Assembly: GCF_029168945.1 (NCBI RefSeq)
Contig: NC_083604.1
Span: 64,992,211 to 65,056,210 of the forward strand
Direction of reading: 5' to 3'
Length of the DNA stretch: 64,000 nt
From: Cannabis sativa
Lineage: Eukaryota; Streptophyta; Magnoliopsida; Rosales; Cannabaceae
Shown: piece after piece, positions 22,271 through 33,915 of the stretch
Layout of the letters: each line of letters starts with the position of its first letter
How positions within the stretch are numbered: position 1 is the stretch's first letter
Translations under genes and position numbers: made by a program
The notes under the pieces: model-generated
Seen by the model: the letters and a program-made list of their open reading frames with translations, nothing else
Databases searched by the model: none
What the model was told of the DNA's origin: nothing

Positions 22271-23400
22271 AATATTATTATTTGGCACCTTAAAATGCTC
22301 ATCATTATACAAATCTGACACATAATTAATAATTGGTTAGCAGTTTCTATTCAGTAAATCAAAATTTTTGAGAGTCGATATAGAAATACACTAATAACGG
22401 TATGCTACTATTTATGCTGTTTAACACTTCCCTTATCATTTTTCTTATCATCTCCAATTGTTAATGTATAATATGAGCTACAAAAATGAGTTAATATTAT
22501 ATTTGACCTAAATTTTATAATAGTTCTTTAACACATTTAGGGTAAAATTAACTATTTTTTGATAGAAATGTGAAAAGAAAGTCAACAAAAATATTAAATT
22601 TTTATTGAAAGTATATAAAAATCCTATTAAATATATAAATGAAATGTCAAAAACTGATTAATTACATCAATAAGTGGCAAAAGAGTAAATAAAAAAATAT
22701 TTATTATGGTATGAAATTTAGCTCATCATGCTATATTTTGTGCCAAAATTAGTACAACTTTTAGCAGTGCTAAATTTTGACTACTTTATACACATTATAA
22801 TTTACTTTTATGAACATATATGGGGGCTAAAATATACGCATACACCACACTTTTAGCTCTTCATTGGAGATGTTAATATCTACATATCCTTATTTACTTC
22901 AATTAAAATTTTAACTTCTTTTTTTCCAATTATACATAACTTTGTAAGTTTTTTTTTTACTTGTTATGCACCACTTAGGTGAAATTTTCTTATAGTCCTT
23001 ACTTTTTTGTATTTTCTCAAATTAAATAAGATTATCTTATAGTAATTTGTGCTTTATTTTATTTGTACCATTTATTAATATTTTTGATCTTTTTTTAAAC
23101 CTCACACTTTTTTCCCTAATTTTTCTCAAAAAATCTCTCTTTTTTTTACTCCATTTCTCTTTTAAAATATATATTTTAAATTTTTTTAATTATTTTTTTC
23201 TCTTGTGTATTTTACTTTTTTTTTTTAATTTTTCATCTTATTTTTTATTAGTAAATATATAATAATGTAGAAAACATATATATAATATTAATCTTTTTTG
23301 TGTTGTTATTTTTTTTTCTTCATAAATTTTGTTAATATTATTGTTTAATTTTTCTTCTAATGCTTAATAATAGATAATTGTATAGCAACTCACATGAGCA
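22271..23400. repeat. Diverged copy of the 8.8-9.9 kb repeat, target of the young copia
   Basis: 22,280-22,450 matches the ~220 bp unit (AATACACTAATAACGGTATG against the 8.8 kb unit's AATGCATCATTAATAACGGT). 22,880-22,960 and 23,220-23,390 match the downstream parts near 9,385-9,450 and 9,660-9,860. The copia inserted at the left edge of this copy. No coding. Confidence 0.65.
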
Positions 23401-25624
23401 TAAATTTAAATAGCAAATTGATGAACTTAGGTTCAATAATAAGTGAATATATACCACATTGTCATTATTTAAACATAATTGATGAAAGTAAGATATATAA
23501 TTACACCCACAAGTTTTGACGAGGTTACGGACACATCCTCCATGCCTAATATATATAATATAATTTTCAAAAAATAATAATATATATGATTTTGGCTAAA
23601 CATAACATAAATATATATATATATATATTTTGAATTCAAGCTCCCTATGCTAAAATTATAGTACACCAAACAGTCCCGCTAAGCACTGTTCTTCTTTTTA
23701 CATGATTATTATATGTTAATAAGCTTGCTAAAAGATAATATTATATATAGGCCTACATTTATTACCTACTTAATTAATTTTTTTTATTGTTATTATTATA
23801 GTAATAAATTCGAAATGAACAAACATTATTTTTGTCAATAGCTAACAAAAAGGGATGTACCTATCTTTCTAGCTATAGTTAAGTTTATCACAAAGTTGTT
23901 GAAACAGAAAGAATGTTCACACAGTTTTTACGGTATAAACTATAAAGATCGAGCACCTCCCTCATAAACATTGAGAATAAAAAAAAACAGTGTTTTTCCT
24001 TGGATTTTGTCTCATTTTCACATTATTATATAATATATATTTGTACATATTAATTAAATAATTAATTAATGTTACGTAGTATATATGTTCTCTGCTAATA
24101 AATTAACTCCATCATATTATTAAGGTATTGAAAATGTCTACTTATTAGGTTGGTGCCGGCCATGGTGCAATTTATAAAATAATTCTATACTTTTAAAATA
24201 AGTGTGTGTAAATCTTTGAAGATTTCCTCGTAAACACTTATTAATTTTCTTTTATGATTCTCTCTGTATATATGAATATATAATGTATATATGTTCAAGT
24301 AATCTGTAATATATTTATACTTTATTAACATTGATAGACCTTGTTTGTAAATTACTAAATGCTTGGTTTATTTACTAAATAAAAACATATAAGTGGCCGT
24401 ACATTTTCCATATATTATAACTGAATCCAATTAAGACTAGAAACAGTGTTAATTGTGAAAGTTTGGATGGAAACTACGAGAAAAAGTCAAAAATATGTAT
24501 ATCTAAACAAAGAATAAATACACATATTGTATGTCATCTATATACAGGGGGGGCATATATAATACCAAAAAAAAAAAGAAAATAATAATTAATAAAAGTG
24601 AGGAAGCTTAGGTGTAAACAGAAGAGTGGTCCACAAAGACCAATCAAAGTGACATAAACATGTAGGTCCCCCATTAAAGATGCCTAAGTTAAGAAGTCAA
24701 AGAAATTGACTGTGTGATTGATTGTAGTAGTGGGTAAATTAAACCTGTCCCCATATGCACACGCCAAAATATTATAACCTATCTTTCATTTTTCTCTTTG
24801 CTTATAAACATAGATAATAAATATCATAGCGTAAATAAATAAATAAATAGAAAAATAAAATATAATATTAGTGTGAGTGAGTCTCGTGGGTTTTTGTCCT
24901 GAATTGCCACGTCCCTCTCAACTTTCCGAATTTATCGACCCCATACTATCGCCATCCACGTTCGTACGTACACGCCACCTCCCTTGATGTGAAAATTGAC
25001 CATTGATTTATACATTTCTTTTGTTTTTTCAATTCATTTATTATACTTTGTTTTTTCTTTAAATTATTATTAGTATACTTTTTTCTTTTCTAATTATTCG
25101 CCAAAAACATATATGTTTTTGCTTCTTCTCAAAAGTATTTGAAGGAATAATATGAATTAAAGAAATTGGAGCAAAGCTGAGTAAAGGTATTTGTTTTTAA
25201 GTACTTTCCCTTGTTTAATATTTTTCTATTTAGTTATATACTTAAGTTTTTTTTCTTTCTACGACTAATTAGCCTTTGTTTTTATGTCTTTATGTATTTA
25301 AATCTATTAGTTTGTTTTTGTGTATAATAGATGCAAGGTGTTAACATATATTGGGAGTTCACTATATATTATAATACTTGTTTTATTTTATTTTTTGGTT
25401 GTAAAATAAGGTAATGTTGTGAAGATAATCTTTAAGGTTTTTCTTTTTGGGCTATATATTTAAAATTAAAAGTTATGAAATGAGGTCGCTTTAGGTTGTC
25501 ATATTCACTTTTTGGTTGATGAACAAAGCTGTACTAAACTACCAAATGTGGCAATAAAAGAAATTCACAATCGGTTGGTGAAAAATCACCATTTTTTTTT
25601 GGCAATACTCATAATTAACTTTGC
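23401..25624. other. Sequence without recognisable repeat or gene
   Basis: No ORF of note and no paired termini. 24,600-25,000 is less AT-biased and includes CACGTCC and CCACGTTCGTACGTACACGC-type motifs that could belong to a promoter, but no adjacent coding sequence is visible before the LTR fragment at 25,625. Confidence 0.4.
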
Positions 25625-26583
25625 TTAATCTAATCTATTAGTTTTAAAAAAGTGTAATTTAAATAAAAACATAACTTTTATAAAAGGAAAATTACTGATT
25701 AAGTAGGAAGATCCCCTGTATAAAACTTTTACATTTTATTCTGAAAGTATTACAACATAAAATTACATTTTCAAAATACAATTAAAAGGGTGAACCCTGT
25801 CCACTGAAAACAGAGGCACCGCGGTTGATATGTATATCGATGGAGGACCTCTGACTCATGGTTGAACCACAATTTATTTTCCCCTTATCTGCACTACTAA
25901 GCACCTGTGAGTCACAAAGACTCAATAAGAAAAGTAAGTAGATACAAACACATACATTATGCAATACGAGAAAATCATAGCAATTCATAGCCAACAACTT
26001 CATCATCATAATAAATAGATATTCACCCTATACATAATCACGCACACTACAAGAAATGTCACTTTTACCAACACAGTTCGCTACTTCGCTGGTAAAAGTA
26101 ACTTTTACTAGCGCATTTTGCAAACTGCGCTGGCCAAGTTTTACCAGCGTACATTTGCAGTGGTTAAAATCTAACTTTTACCATCCCATTTATGCGCTGG
26201 GAAAAGTCATTTTTGCAAGCTCTTTTCATTTTATGCTGGCAAAATTTCTAATACCAACATTGATTTGTCAACCCCCTTTTGCCAACACATCACAAGTATA
26301 TTCTATTTTACTAGCACAATACCAACTTTTTCCAGCACAAAAATGTGCTGGCAAAAGTGACATTTCTTGTAGTGGCATTACACAATCAATTAATTGTCTT
26401 ATAACACAACTCGACTTTGATGCTTCATAAAGCATCCTTACCACTCGTTGTCCACGAGCTATGTATGTCAATATCGTTGCCCGATAAAGCACCCAATAAG
26501 TAAGAAACATATCTACAGTTTTAAGGGTGTAATTACTCATTTTCATTAACAGTAATGATCATATTTTTATCCATTCTCAATAA
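25625..26583 (-). repeat. Partial gypsy LTR (family A, copy 1), truncated at both ends
   Basis: Collinear with the LTRs at 52,675-53,184/57,064-57,190 and at 62,080-62,680. Shared blocks include AACATAACTTTTATAAAAGG, CCTGTCCACT, GTTGATATGTA, GACCTCTGACTCATGGTTGA, GTGAGTCACAAAGACTC and GTAATTACTCATTTTCATTA. It lacks the first ~55 bp (no TGTAACGCCC end). It stops at ATTCTCAATA, where gag sequence of another gypsy begins. A CACTA MITE is inserted at 26,045. Confidence 0.85.
26042..26377. mobile_element. CACTA-type MITE with perfect TSD GCA and an empty-site paralogue
   Basis: The element (26,045-26,374) begins CACTACAAGAAATGTCACTT; the reverse complement of its end is CACTACAAGAAATGTCACTT as well. 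The flanks are GCA (26,042-26,044 and 26,375-26,377). The homologous LTR at 53,108-53,125 reads CACGCATTACACAACC with a single GCA and no insert, giving the pre-insertion state. The interior has several inverted TTTTACCAGCG / CGCTGGTAAAA-type pairs. No coding. Confidence 0.95.
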
Positions 26584-26598
26584 AGCATCCTTTTCCCA

Positions 26599-27159
26599 GG
26601 TCATCGTTGTGACATCGTGTATCATGGACACCATGTCCCACCATACTAATGCGTCTTCTTGAAATTGAAAAGTGGCACATACCACTCTATCATTCCCGGT
26701 GATGCCCATGAAATTCAATATCTTGGTAATCACAGTCAGTCATTGCTTGGCTTTCATAACATCCGGTCCTCCCAGAAAAACCGGAGGTGCCTGCTTGCAG
26801 AACCTTTCATGCAGAGGTTCCATCCGATTCACCGCTATCACTGGTTCGGCACAGATGATAGGGGCGATTGCCAGCGAAATTCTGGAACGAGCCTTTGCAG
26901 GAGCACCCTGCTGTCTCAATCGCTGGATTTCACTATCTTGCTCCTCAATTCTGGCTTGCATTTCTGCAAACCTATTTTCCCAATTCTGGGCTTCCTGAGT
27001 AGCTTGGGCAGCCTGTGGCGGGTTAACATCACCCCGGCCACGAGCCCTGCCCCTGGGACCTCTACCTCGACCCCGAGCATTTGGGGGAAACTGAGCTCCC
27101 TGACCTTCATTTGACCCAACCGAATTGCCCTGACTCCTGGTATTTCGCATGGCGTCCAT
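26599..27159 (-). pseudogene. Ty3/gypsy gag, N-terminal half only
   Basis: Minus-strand gag starting at the ATG of MDAMRNTRSQGNS. It has an R/G-rich stretch (RGRGRGPRGRARGRGD), a short coiled-coil-like segment (WENRFAEMQARIEEQDSEI), then HERFCKQAPPVFLGGPDVMK and GNDRVVCATFQFQEDALVWW with TTMTWE. These are conserved blocks of plant gypsy gag. An in-frame TGA (26,740-26,742) replaces the usual Trp before the ITKIL block. The reading ends abruptly after MTWE, at the junction with the family A LTR piece. The downstream half of a gag lies at 51,600-52,350. The PBS and LTR lie immediately upstream. Confidence 0.88.
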
Positions 27160-27419
27160 CTAGTCTGAACAGCCTGCGTAACCAAGAGTTGGCATATCAG
27201 ATCATGATCAACGAGAGCTTACTAATGCCGCTTAATTTGGACATTAAAAACATGCGCCTATTCTACTATCAGGCTACTAACCTGCTTCCTAACAGGCTTT
27301 TCTTAATTCATACTATATAAATAAACTACTAAAGCAATAAAAGCTTATTGAACCGTAGAACGAGCTAACTGCTGATGATGATTGTACATGTCGTGACGAT
27401 CTTCGGAAGACAACCTGGC

Positions 27420-27432
27420 GGCTCTGATACCA
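27420..27432 (-). other. Primer-binding site (initiator tRNA-Met type)
   Basis: The minus strand reads TGGTATCAGAGCC, three bases after the ...GTTACA end of the LTR at 27,436. It is the standard plant gypsy PBS, so the LTR to its right functions as a 5' LTR for the gag at 26,599-27,159. Confidence 0.92.
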
Positions 27433-27435
27433 AAT

Positions 27436-29563
27436 TGTAACACCCTAACTAGCATAGGCGTGTTAACGTGATTTTTAAACGTACTGTGCAGCTCGTTGCT
27501 AATCAACGAGATTTATGGAAATCGTGATTAATTAAAATTTTGCTTTTTAATTAAAACTTATATATTACATACAAAATATTTCGGGATCCCGATTACAAAA
27601 CAGTTTACAAAAGTTTATTAGTCCTTTACAAAATATTTGTCGCCCAGCGACTAACTACAAAAGCGTTGTCGTCCTGAAGATCGTACGCTCTAGGCCTAAT
27701 CGCCCCGACATGTACAATCTTCATTGGCTCGTCCTCACGGTTCCTCAGCTTTGGCCTTGCCCTTACCTACACATAAACATACTAAATCCCGAGTTATAAC
27801 CAAGCGCCCATACACCTGACCATAACCCTAACTGAATCAGGAATGTCCATGACAACGTATGAGTAACCACAAATCCAACCTATACTCGGTACTCTAGTCG
27901 TACCGATGTGGTAGCAGTTAATCCATACTAATTGATAGCCTAGCATATATCTGTTGGCATCTCGGTGCAACTCTATGTACACCACACTGTTGCCCTTATA
28001 TGCTAATCTGACGGCTATATAAAATTTGCCTAACATATATCTAATATGTTAATCTGATGGCAACTGACATGTACGCTAAACATGTATAAGCATATGCAAG
28101 ACATTATACTAATCTTACCTCGATTCTGAATTTAGGTGTGCTGGTCAACCTGAGTGGAACGAACTGCTCGGCGAATTACAGGCTAATAAATCAATATAAT
28201 CACAACACTGATAAGTGACACGCTAAATCACATTCCAGGGACTTAAACTAAAAACTAAAAGTTTCCCTATCGATAAATAGCATGGCAATACCCTAAACAA
28301 CACAAAAATGGGAAGAACTAGGGTTCCCAAATTTGCCCCAACCGGTAAACCGGTTCCTCAACCGGAATTTCGGTTCTGGGTAAAATTCCTGGAAGCCCCA
28401 ACCGGTTGACCGGTTCCTACAGGCCTCCCTGAACCGGAATTCCGGTTCAATGCAGGAATTTTTCAAAATTCCATTTCTCAACCAATTCATCCCCAAACTT
28501 CATGCAACCTTCCAGACCTGCTAATTAGACCCAGTGAACATATTCCAAGTGATAAAACAAAGCTTCAATCACAGAAACGAGTTTCACCATTGAAGGTTCA
28601 AGATTGAGTTCAAAAACTTAAAACTTGACTAACCCTTCAAATAACCCCTAAATCATGCATTAAACCACATAAAAACTCATATCTAAACTGCAGAACACAA
28701 CAACAACAACCACAGGAGCTACAACAAGCTAAAACAACATATCACTCATAAAAACCAAAGTTTGAGTTCAAAACTCCATACTTGCTTAAAATCAACTAAC
28801 ATGAATCAAAACCTGTTCTAATCTACTCAATTAAACATATTCAAACTTTAGAAAACAACAATAAACAATAACAATAGCCACAGCCACAAATTCATCAAAC
28901 ATGCAATAATTCATTTTTTTTTAAAACTTCAAGAAAACAAAGAGAAGCTTGAACAAAGATTGCCTCAACTTGAATTACTCTAAGATTGATGAAAACTTGC
29001 TGAATTTGGTGAACAAAAACAAACCCTAGCAGCCCTAGGATTTTCGAGAGAGAGAAAGAGAGTTTGAGAGGAAGAAATGAGACTTTGCTTCCTTTTTCAA
29101 TTTTTTGAATAAAATGAATTATAAAATTGATTTTTCCTTATTTTCTTCAACCAAACCAAATTAAAAAATCATATCACTAACATATTTTAAAAAATCCATA
29201 AAAGACAAATTACAAATGGGCAAAAATGACCATTTTGACCTCACACACTAAAATGGCATAAAAGGGGTACAAAAGGGTATTTTGGGAGATTCTAAATTTT
29301 TGACCAATCCCGACATTCCCAATGTCTAAAAAAACTGCCGTGCTATACTAAAATACTAAATTGTGATTCTACTAAGCCATACACTGCGTTCCATGTTGCC
29401 GGGCACCAAAAATACAAAATTATGAAATTATACTATATGACATAAAAATGCATTATGAACTCAAATATAACAATATAAATAATTATTTAAATATACATAA
29501 ATAATTTTCATAATTAACACTAATTATCTGCTAATTTCCAAATTAAACTAAGCGATCTTTACA
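27436..29563 (-). repeat. Gypsy LTR (family B), about 2.1 kb
   Basis: In minus orientation it starts TGTAAAGATCGCTTAG directly after a polypurine tract (29,564-29,577) and ends AGTTAGGGTGTTACA next to the PBS. It therefore acts as 3' LTR to the integrase on its right and as 5' LTR to the gag on its left. It contains a GC-rich two-part module at 28,336-28,455 built on AACCGG/CCGGTT. The layout of blocks resembles LTR family A, though the sequences are strongly diverged. Confidence 0.9.
28336..28455. repeat. GC-rich CCGGTT module, two copies, in LTR B
   Basis: CCCCAACCGGTAAACCGGTT at 28,336 and CCCCAACCGGTTGACCGGTT at 28,396 begin two related halves, each followed by AACCGGAATTYCGGTTC. The unit is strongly self-complementary and stands out in an AT-rich LTR. 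Confidence 0.85.
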
Positions 29564-31058
29564 ACTATCCCCCCTTAGAAGGATTTCGTGCTCGAAATCT
29601 AACCTGAACAACTCCGGATACTGGGCTCTCATATCTGATTCTAATTCCCAAGTGGCTTCCTCCACCTTGCTGTTTCTCCAGAGAACTTTGACCAAGGCTA
29701 TGGTCTTATTCCGAAGGACTTTATCCTTTCTATCAAGGATCTGAACTGGCTGTTCCTCATAGGACATGTTTGGCTGCAGCTCAAAGTTCTCATAACTAAG
29801 TATATGAGTAGGGTCTGAAACGTATTTTCTCAACATAGAGATATGGAATACGTTGTGAACTGCTGAAAGAGCTGGAGGCAAAGCTAACCGATATGCCACT
29901 TGACCAACCTTCTCGAGAATCTCGAAAGGTCCTGTAAACCTAGGGCATAGCTTGCCTCTTTTCCCGAAATGTTTGATCCCCTTCATTGGAGATACTCGTA
30001 AAAACACATGGTCCCCTACTTGAAACTCAACATCTCTGCGTTTCGGATCTGCATAACTCTTCTGTCTACTCTGAGAGGCAAGCATTCTAGCTTTAATTTT
30101 CTCAATTGCCTCATTGGTCCGCTGCACTGATTCTGGACCTAGGTATTTCTTTTCCCCTGTCTCATCCCAATGAATGGGAGACCTACACTTCCTACCGTAT
30201 AACAACTCATAGGGAGCCATCCCTATCGTACTCTGATAACTGTTGTTGTATGAAAATTCTATCAACGGTAGATATTTACTCTAAGAGCCTTCAAAATCCA
30301 TAACACAGGCTCGTAACATATCCTCTAATATCTGAATCGTCCTTTCGGACTGCCCATCTGTCTGAGGATGGAATGTTGTACTGAATTTTAGTTTTGTACC
30401 CATTGCTCGTTGCAAACTCTGCCAAAACTTGGAGGTGAACTTCGGATTTCTATCTGAGACTATAGACTTTGGTACCCCGTGAAGCCTTACTATTTCTTTA
30501 ACATATAACTCTGCCAACTGATCCACTGAGTAGGTTGTTTTAACTGGCAGAAAATGAGCAGACTTCGTGAATCGATCCACCACAACCCAAATAGAATCGC
30601 ATAACCCTGTGGTTCTAGGCAACCCAACCACAAAGTCCATCGTGATGTCCTCCCACTTCCATTCAGGTAGGGTTAGAGGCTGTAACAATCCTGCTGGTCT
30701 CTGATGTTCAACCTTAATCTGCTGACAGGTTAGGCATCTCGATACGAATTCTACCAAATTCTTCTTCATACCGCTCCACCAAAAGTAAGGTTTAACATCT
30801 TGATACATCTTGGTGGTGCCGGGATGTAGGGAATATGGAGTAGTATGAGCCTCTTCAAAGATTTCATTCCTGAGTTCCACACTATTTGGAACACAAACCC
30901 TAGCTTTAAATAATAGCATCCCGTTGTCTGACACTGAAAAATCCCTGGCTTGACCAGCTGAAACTTCTTCTCTAATTTTTACTAACTCTGGATCAGTGAT
31001 TTGAGCAACTTTAATTCTTTCTAACAGATCAGATTGCAGCGTCAAGTTGTGAAGTTTG
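29543..31058 (-). pseudogene. Ty3/gypsy pol: integrase with C-terminal chromodomain-like end
   Basis: Continuous except for one in-frame TAG (30,281-30,283) in place of the usual Trp before the YLPLIEFSYNN block. 31,045-30,284 holds the zinc-binding region (H...H then CLTCQQ), the core with MDFVVGLP (first Asp), IVSDRNPKF (second Asp) and [15 protein letters not shown] (Glu). 30,265-29,543 holds the integrase C-terminal domain (SPMKGIKHFGKRGKL, FTGPFEIL, VFHISMLRKYV) and a chromodomain-like tail (PVQILDRKDKVLRNKTIALV, VLWRNSKVEEATWELE). The ORF runs through the polypurine tract and ends 21 bp inside the 3' LTR. At 31,058 it is cut by the copia insertion and continues at 50,092 with the RNase H. 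Confidence 0.93.
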
Positions 31059-32947
31059 TGTTGAGTTTTATTCCCTAAAGAAAACTCTTTACAATCTGAT
31101 TAGTAGTCAATATAAGAAATTTGAAGTGATTTATGTTTGCATGAATTTTCATGCTAATGAATTAATATGTTTATTACATTTACACACAAAATCAGTTAAA
31201 TTTAGATCATATGTTTATTCACAATTACAGTATCGTCAACACAGTGGAATGTGATTGTGATCATATGAATCAAAAGACTAAGTCCCCGTTTCATCAGTGT
31301 TTTGGATTTACACTAATGTGATAATCAGCGATGATGTGTACTTACACTTGGAGTAAGTGTTATGTTCTTTCCAGGACATTAGTAAAGTATACTAGTTTTG
31401 AATGTATGGAGTATACATTGGACTGGACCGATATTGCAACTTAGTTAAGATATTATAAACTTACCGTTATATCTTTCCAAGTCAATATCAGTAGTTGATC
31501 TTAAGATTAAAAGAATCTAAATCTTGATATGCTTAGGCTCAACTCAGGAGTACTATTCATGTTCTTTGATTTATTAGTTAAGCCTACTTTTGGGTCAGGG
31601 TGATACGTTTATTTTGGGAACATGATAGTATGATTGAGTGGGAGTGCTGAACATAAATATGGAATCTATAGCTTCTACTGGTGTATAGATGTCAAGTGAT
31701 GATTCCCTTCGAGCTTAGCAAATAGAAGTAAATGGATGAGCTCTTATTTAAGTGACTAATACTTAGATCACTAAACATCATTTACAGGTAGCTAAGTGTT
31801 TTAAGGGGTAAAATACATTGAGGGGTGAGAATGGTAAAATTATCCCATCTCGATGTAAATCATCTATATAGAGGATCTTTGATCACAATAAGATTATAAC
31901 AATGGTTAAATGAGATAGCATATCTATATCGTGGAACATATAATATGCTCTATATAAGTCTGAGAGTGCAATTCTAAGTTCTAAGAGTGGATTCAACGAA
32001 GAATTAATAAGTAGGAATTTACTTAGTAAATTCGGTTCACTTATTGGAAGCTCAGCATATAGATCCATGGTCCCCATTCTAGTTGAGAACATACTGCTTG
32101 TAAGACTCAATAATTTATTTGTAATTAATTAATTATAATTCTAAAGTTAGACTATGTCTAATTTGTGAATTTTCACTAAGTAAGGGCGAAATTGTAAAGA
32201 AAAGAGATTCTAAGTTTATTTATTTATTAATAGACTTTATATGTCTAGTTAATAATTAAATTAAATGACAATATTATTTAATAATCTATTTTAGTTATTA
32301 AATAATTAGTTTTGGCATTTAAACGGTTAGAATTAGAAAATTGGCGTTTTTGAGAAAATTGAAATAAAATTTGTGAAAACTGCAAAACCAAGTGGGGCCC
32401 ATTCTACACACCATGGCCGGCCACTTTTTTAGGTTTTTCAAATTGATATTTTCATTATTTTAATGCCAAATAATTCCTAACCTAAACCTAGTAGTTGCCT
32501 ATAAATAGAAAGTGATGGCTCAGTCAAATCACATGTTTTGAATAACATTTTCTGTCAGAAAATTCTCTCTTCAGAAAAACTGAGCGTTCCCTTTCTATTC
32601 TTTGGCCGAAATCACTCTCTCTCTTTTCTTCTTCTAAAATTTCGAACCTTAGTGATAGAGTAAGTGCCCACACACAGCAAGTGGTAACTCAATCATAGAT
32701 TGGAAGACTGTGAAGGATCACACACAAAGAGAAGGACATTCGGGCTCAGATCTTGATAATATTCTGCGATAGAAAGGATACAAGGGTTAGAGATCTGAGT
32801 GGAAGGAGACATTAATTCCGCTGCATCAATGTAAGGTTTTCTTAACTTTATATGTGTTTATTTTATCGTTTTAGAAAGTTCATATTTAGGGTGTTAAACA
32901 ACATACTTGTGAGTAGATCTAAGATCATGGTAAAATAATATCCAACA
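31059..32947 (+). repeat. Copia 5' LTR (1,889 bp)
   Basis: Begins TGTTGAGTTTTATTCCC, ends AATAATATCCAACA. Matches 43,331-45,142 plus 49,994-50,091, and, more distantly, the solo LTR 53,845-55,743. A TATAAATAG box at about 32,500-32,508 is a plausible promoter element, followed by a CT-rich transcribed leader (ending near 32,900). Confidence 0.93.
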
Positions 32948-32949
32948 AC

Positions 32950-32970
32950 TGGCCTCAAAGCCATGGTAAT
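32950..32970 (+). other. Copia primer-binding site (decayed)
   Basis: ACTGGCCTCAAAGCCATGG starts directly after the LTR end and resembles the TGGTATCAGAGCCATGG PBS with a few changes. Confidence 0.7.
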
Positions 32971-33915
32971 TGATTTTCTTACAAGAAATTTGGACTTTAA
33001 AATGATTGTTTGTTATTTGGATGGTTTCATGTTGTATTGAGTGTTATATGATGATTGATTGATGTTTGTAAATTTTCGTGAAAAATAATTGAAATTTTGT
33101 TTCTGGAATTATTTTTATTGGATAGTATGGAAAAAATTAAGCAAGTTACTTTTTTTACAGAACTCAATTTCGATTTAATTTGAATTAGTTATGATTTTTG
33201 GAAGATTCAAAAAAAAAAAAAAATCAGGGGTGATGCACTTACATACGCGCGCGGACGAGGGTGTCACGCTCGGACAACACGCGTTCAGACAAGTGCTCGA
33301 CTGAGCGCCTGTCTGAACACACCCTATCCGCCCGCGGAAATCATGCAAATCCCCCCTTGCGCCGAGGTTTCTCGGCAGGCAACCCCAGTGAGCGCGCGCG
33401 GACAGTATGCTTGTCCGTACAGCTCGCATTTTTTTTCCGTTTTTCTTCGATTTTTCATGCTTTTTCATGGATTTAACTTCCGATTTTTTGTGTAGTTTTA
33501 TATTTAAACATTTACTATTCCTATTTCAATTCTAATTATCATAATTAAATTAATTAATATTTTTTTTTAATTTAATTCATGATATTAGTGTAATTTGAAT
33601 TTGAAAATAGTAAATATCTATCTTTTTACTTAATTATCTATCTTATTTTTAAATTTAATTATATCCTATCTTATTTTTAAATTTAAGGTGAGATATTAAA
33701 TTTTTTAAATTAAATATTTTGTTATTTTATTTATTTAAATTAAATTTAAAATCTGAAAAAGATATTTATTTATTTTTTTTAATTTTTATTTATTTTTATT
33801 TATAAAATAACATTTAATTTTTTGAAATGATATTTAGGTTAGTTGAAACCTAATTTTTCAAAATTGTAGGTTTAACTTTAAATATTTATTTTTAATTATT
33901 TTCGAAATATATATA
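32971..33915. other. Copia leader with a GC-rich module
   Basis: Untranslated leader. 33,238-33,425 is an isolated GC-rich island with repeated GCGCGCGGAC (33,247 and 33,394 regions) and inverted TCAGAC / GTCTGA pairs, set between very AT-rich flanks. ORFs over it on both strands are by-products of the local GC content. 33,480-33,915 is AT-rich without features. Confidence 0.6.

Noticed and set aside
24600..25000. Promoter of a host gene
   Set aside because: Composition and ACGT motifs are suggestive, but no coding sequence follows before the LTR fragment, so only noted as an unassigned stretch.
26056..26546. ORFs on both strands at the MITE
   Set aside because: They cross the MITE boundary and arise from its inverted repeats.
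31883..32110. 75-residue minus-strand ORF, with an identical protein encoded at 44,155-44,382
   Set aside because: Both lie at the same place in the two copia LTRs, antisense to the element. They are identical because the LTRs are copies, not because a protein is conserved.
33175..33476. Overlapping ORFs on both strands in the GC-rich island
   Set aside because: Caused by local GC content in the copia leader; no protein-family resemblance.
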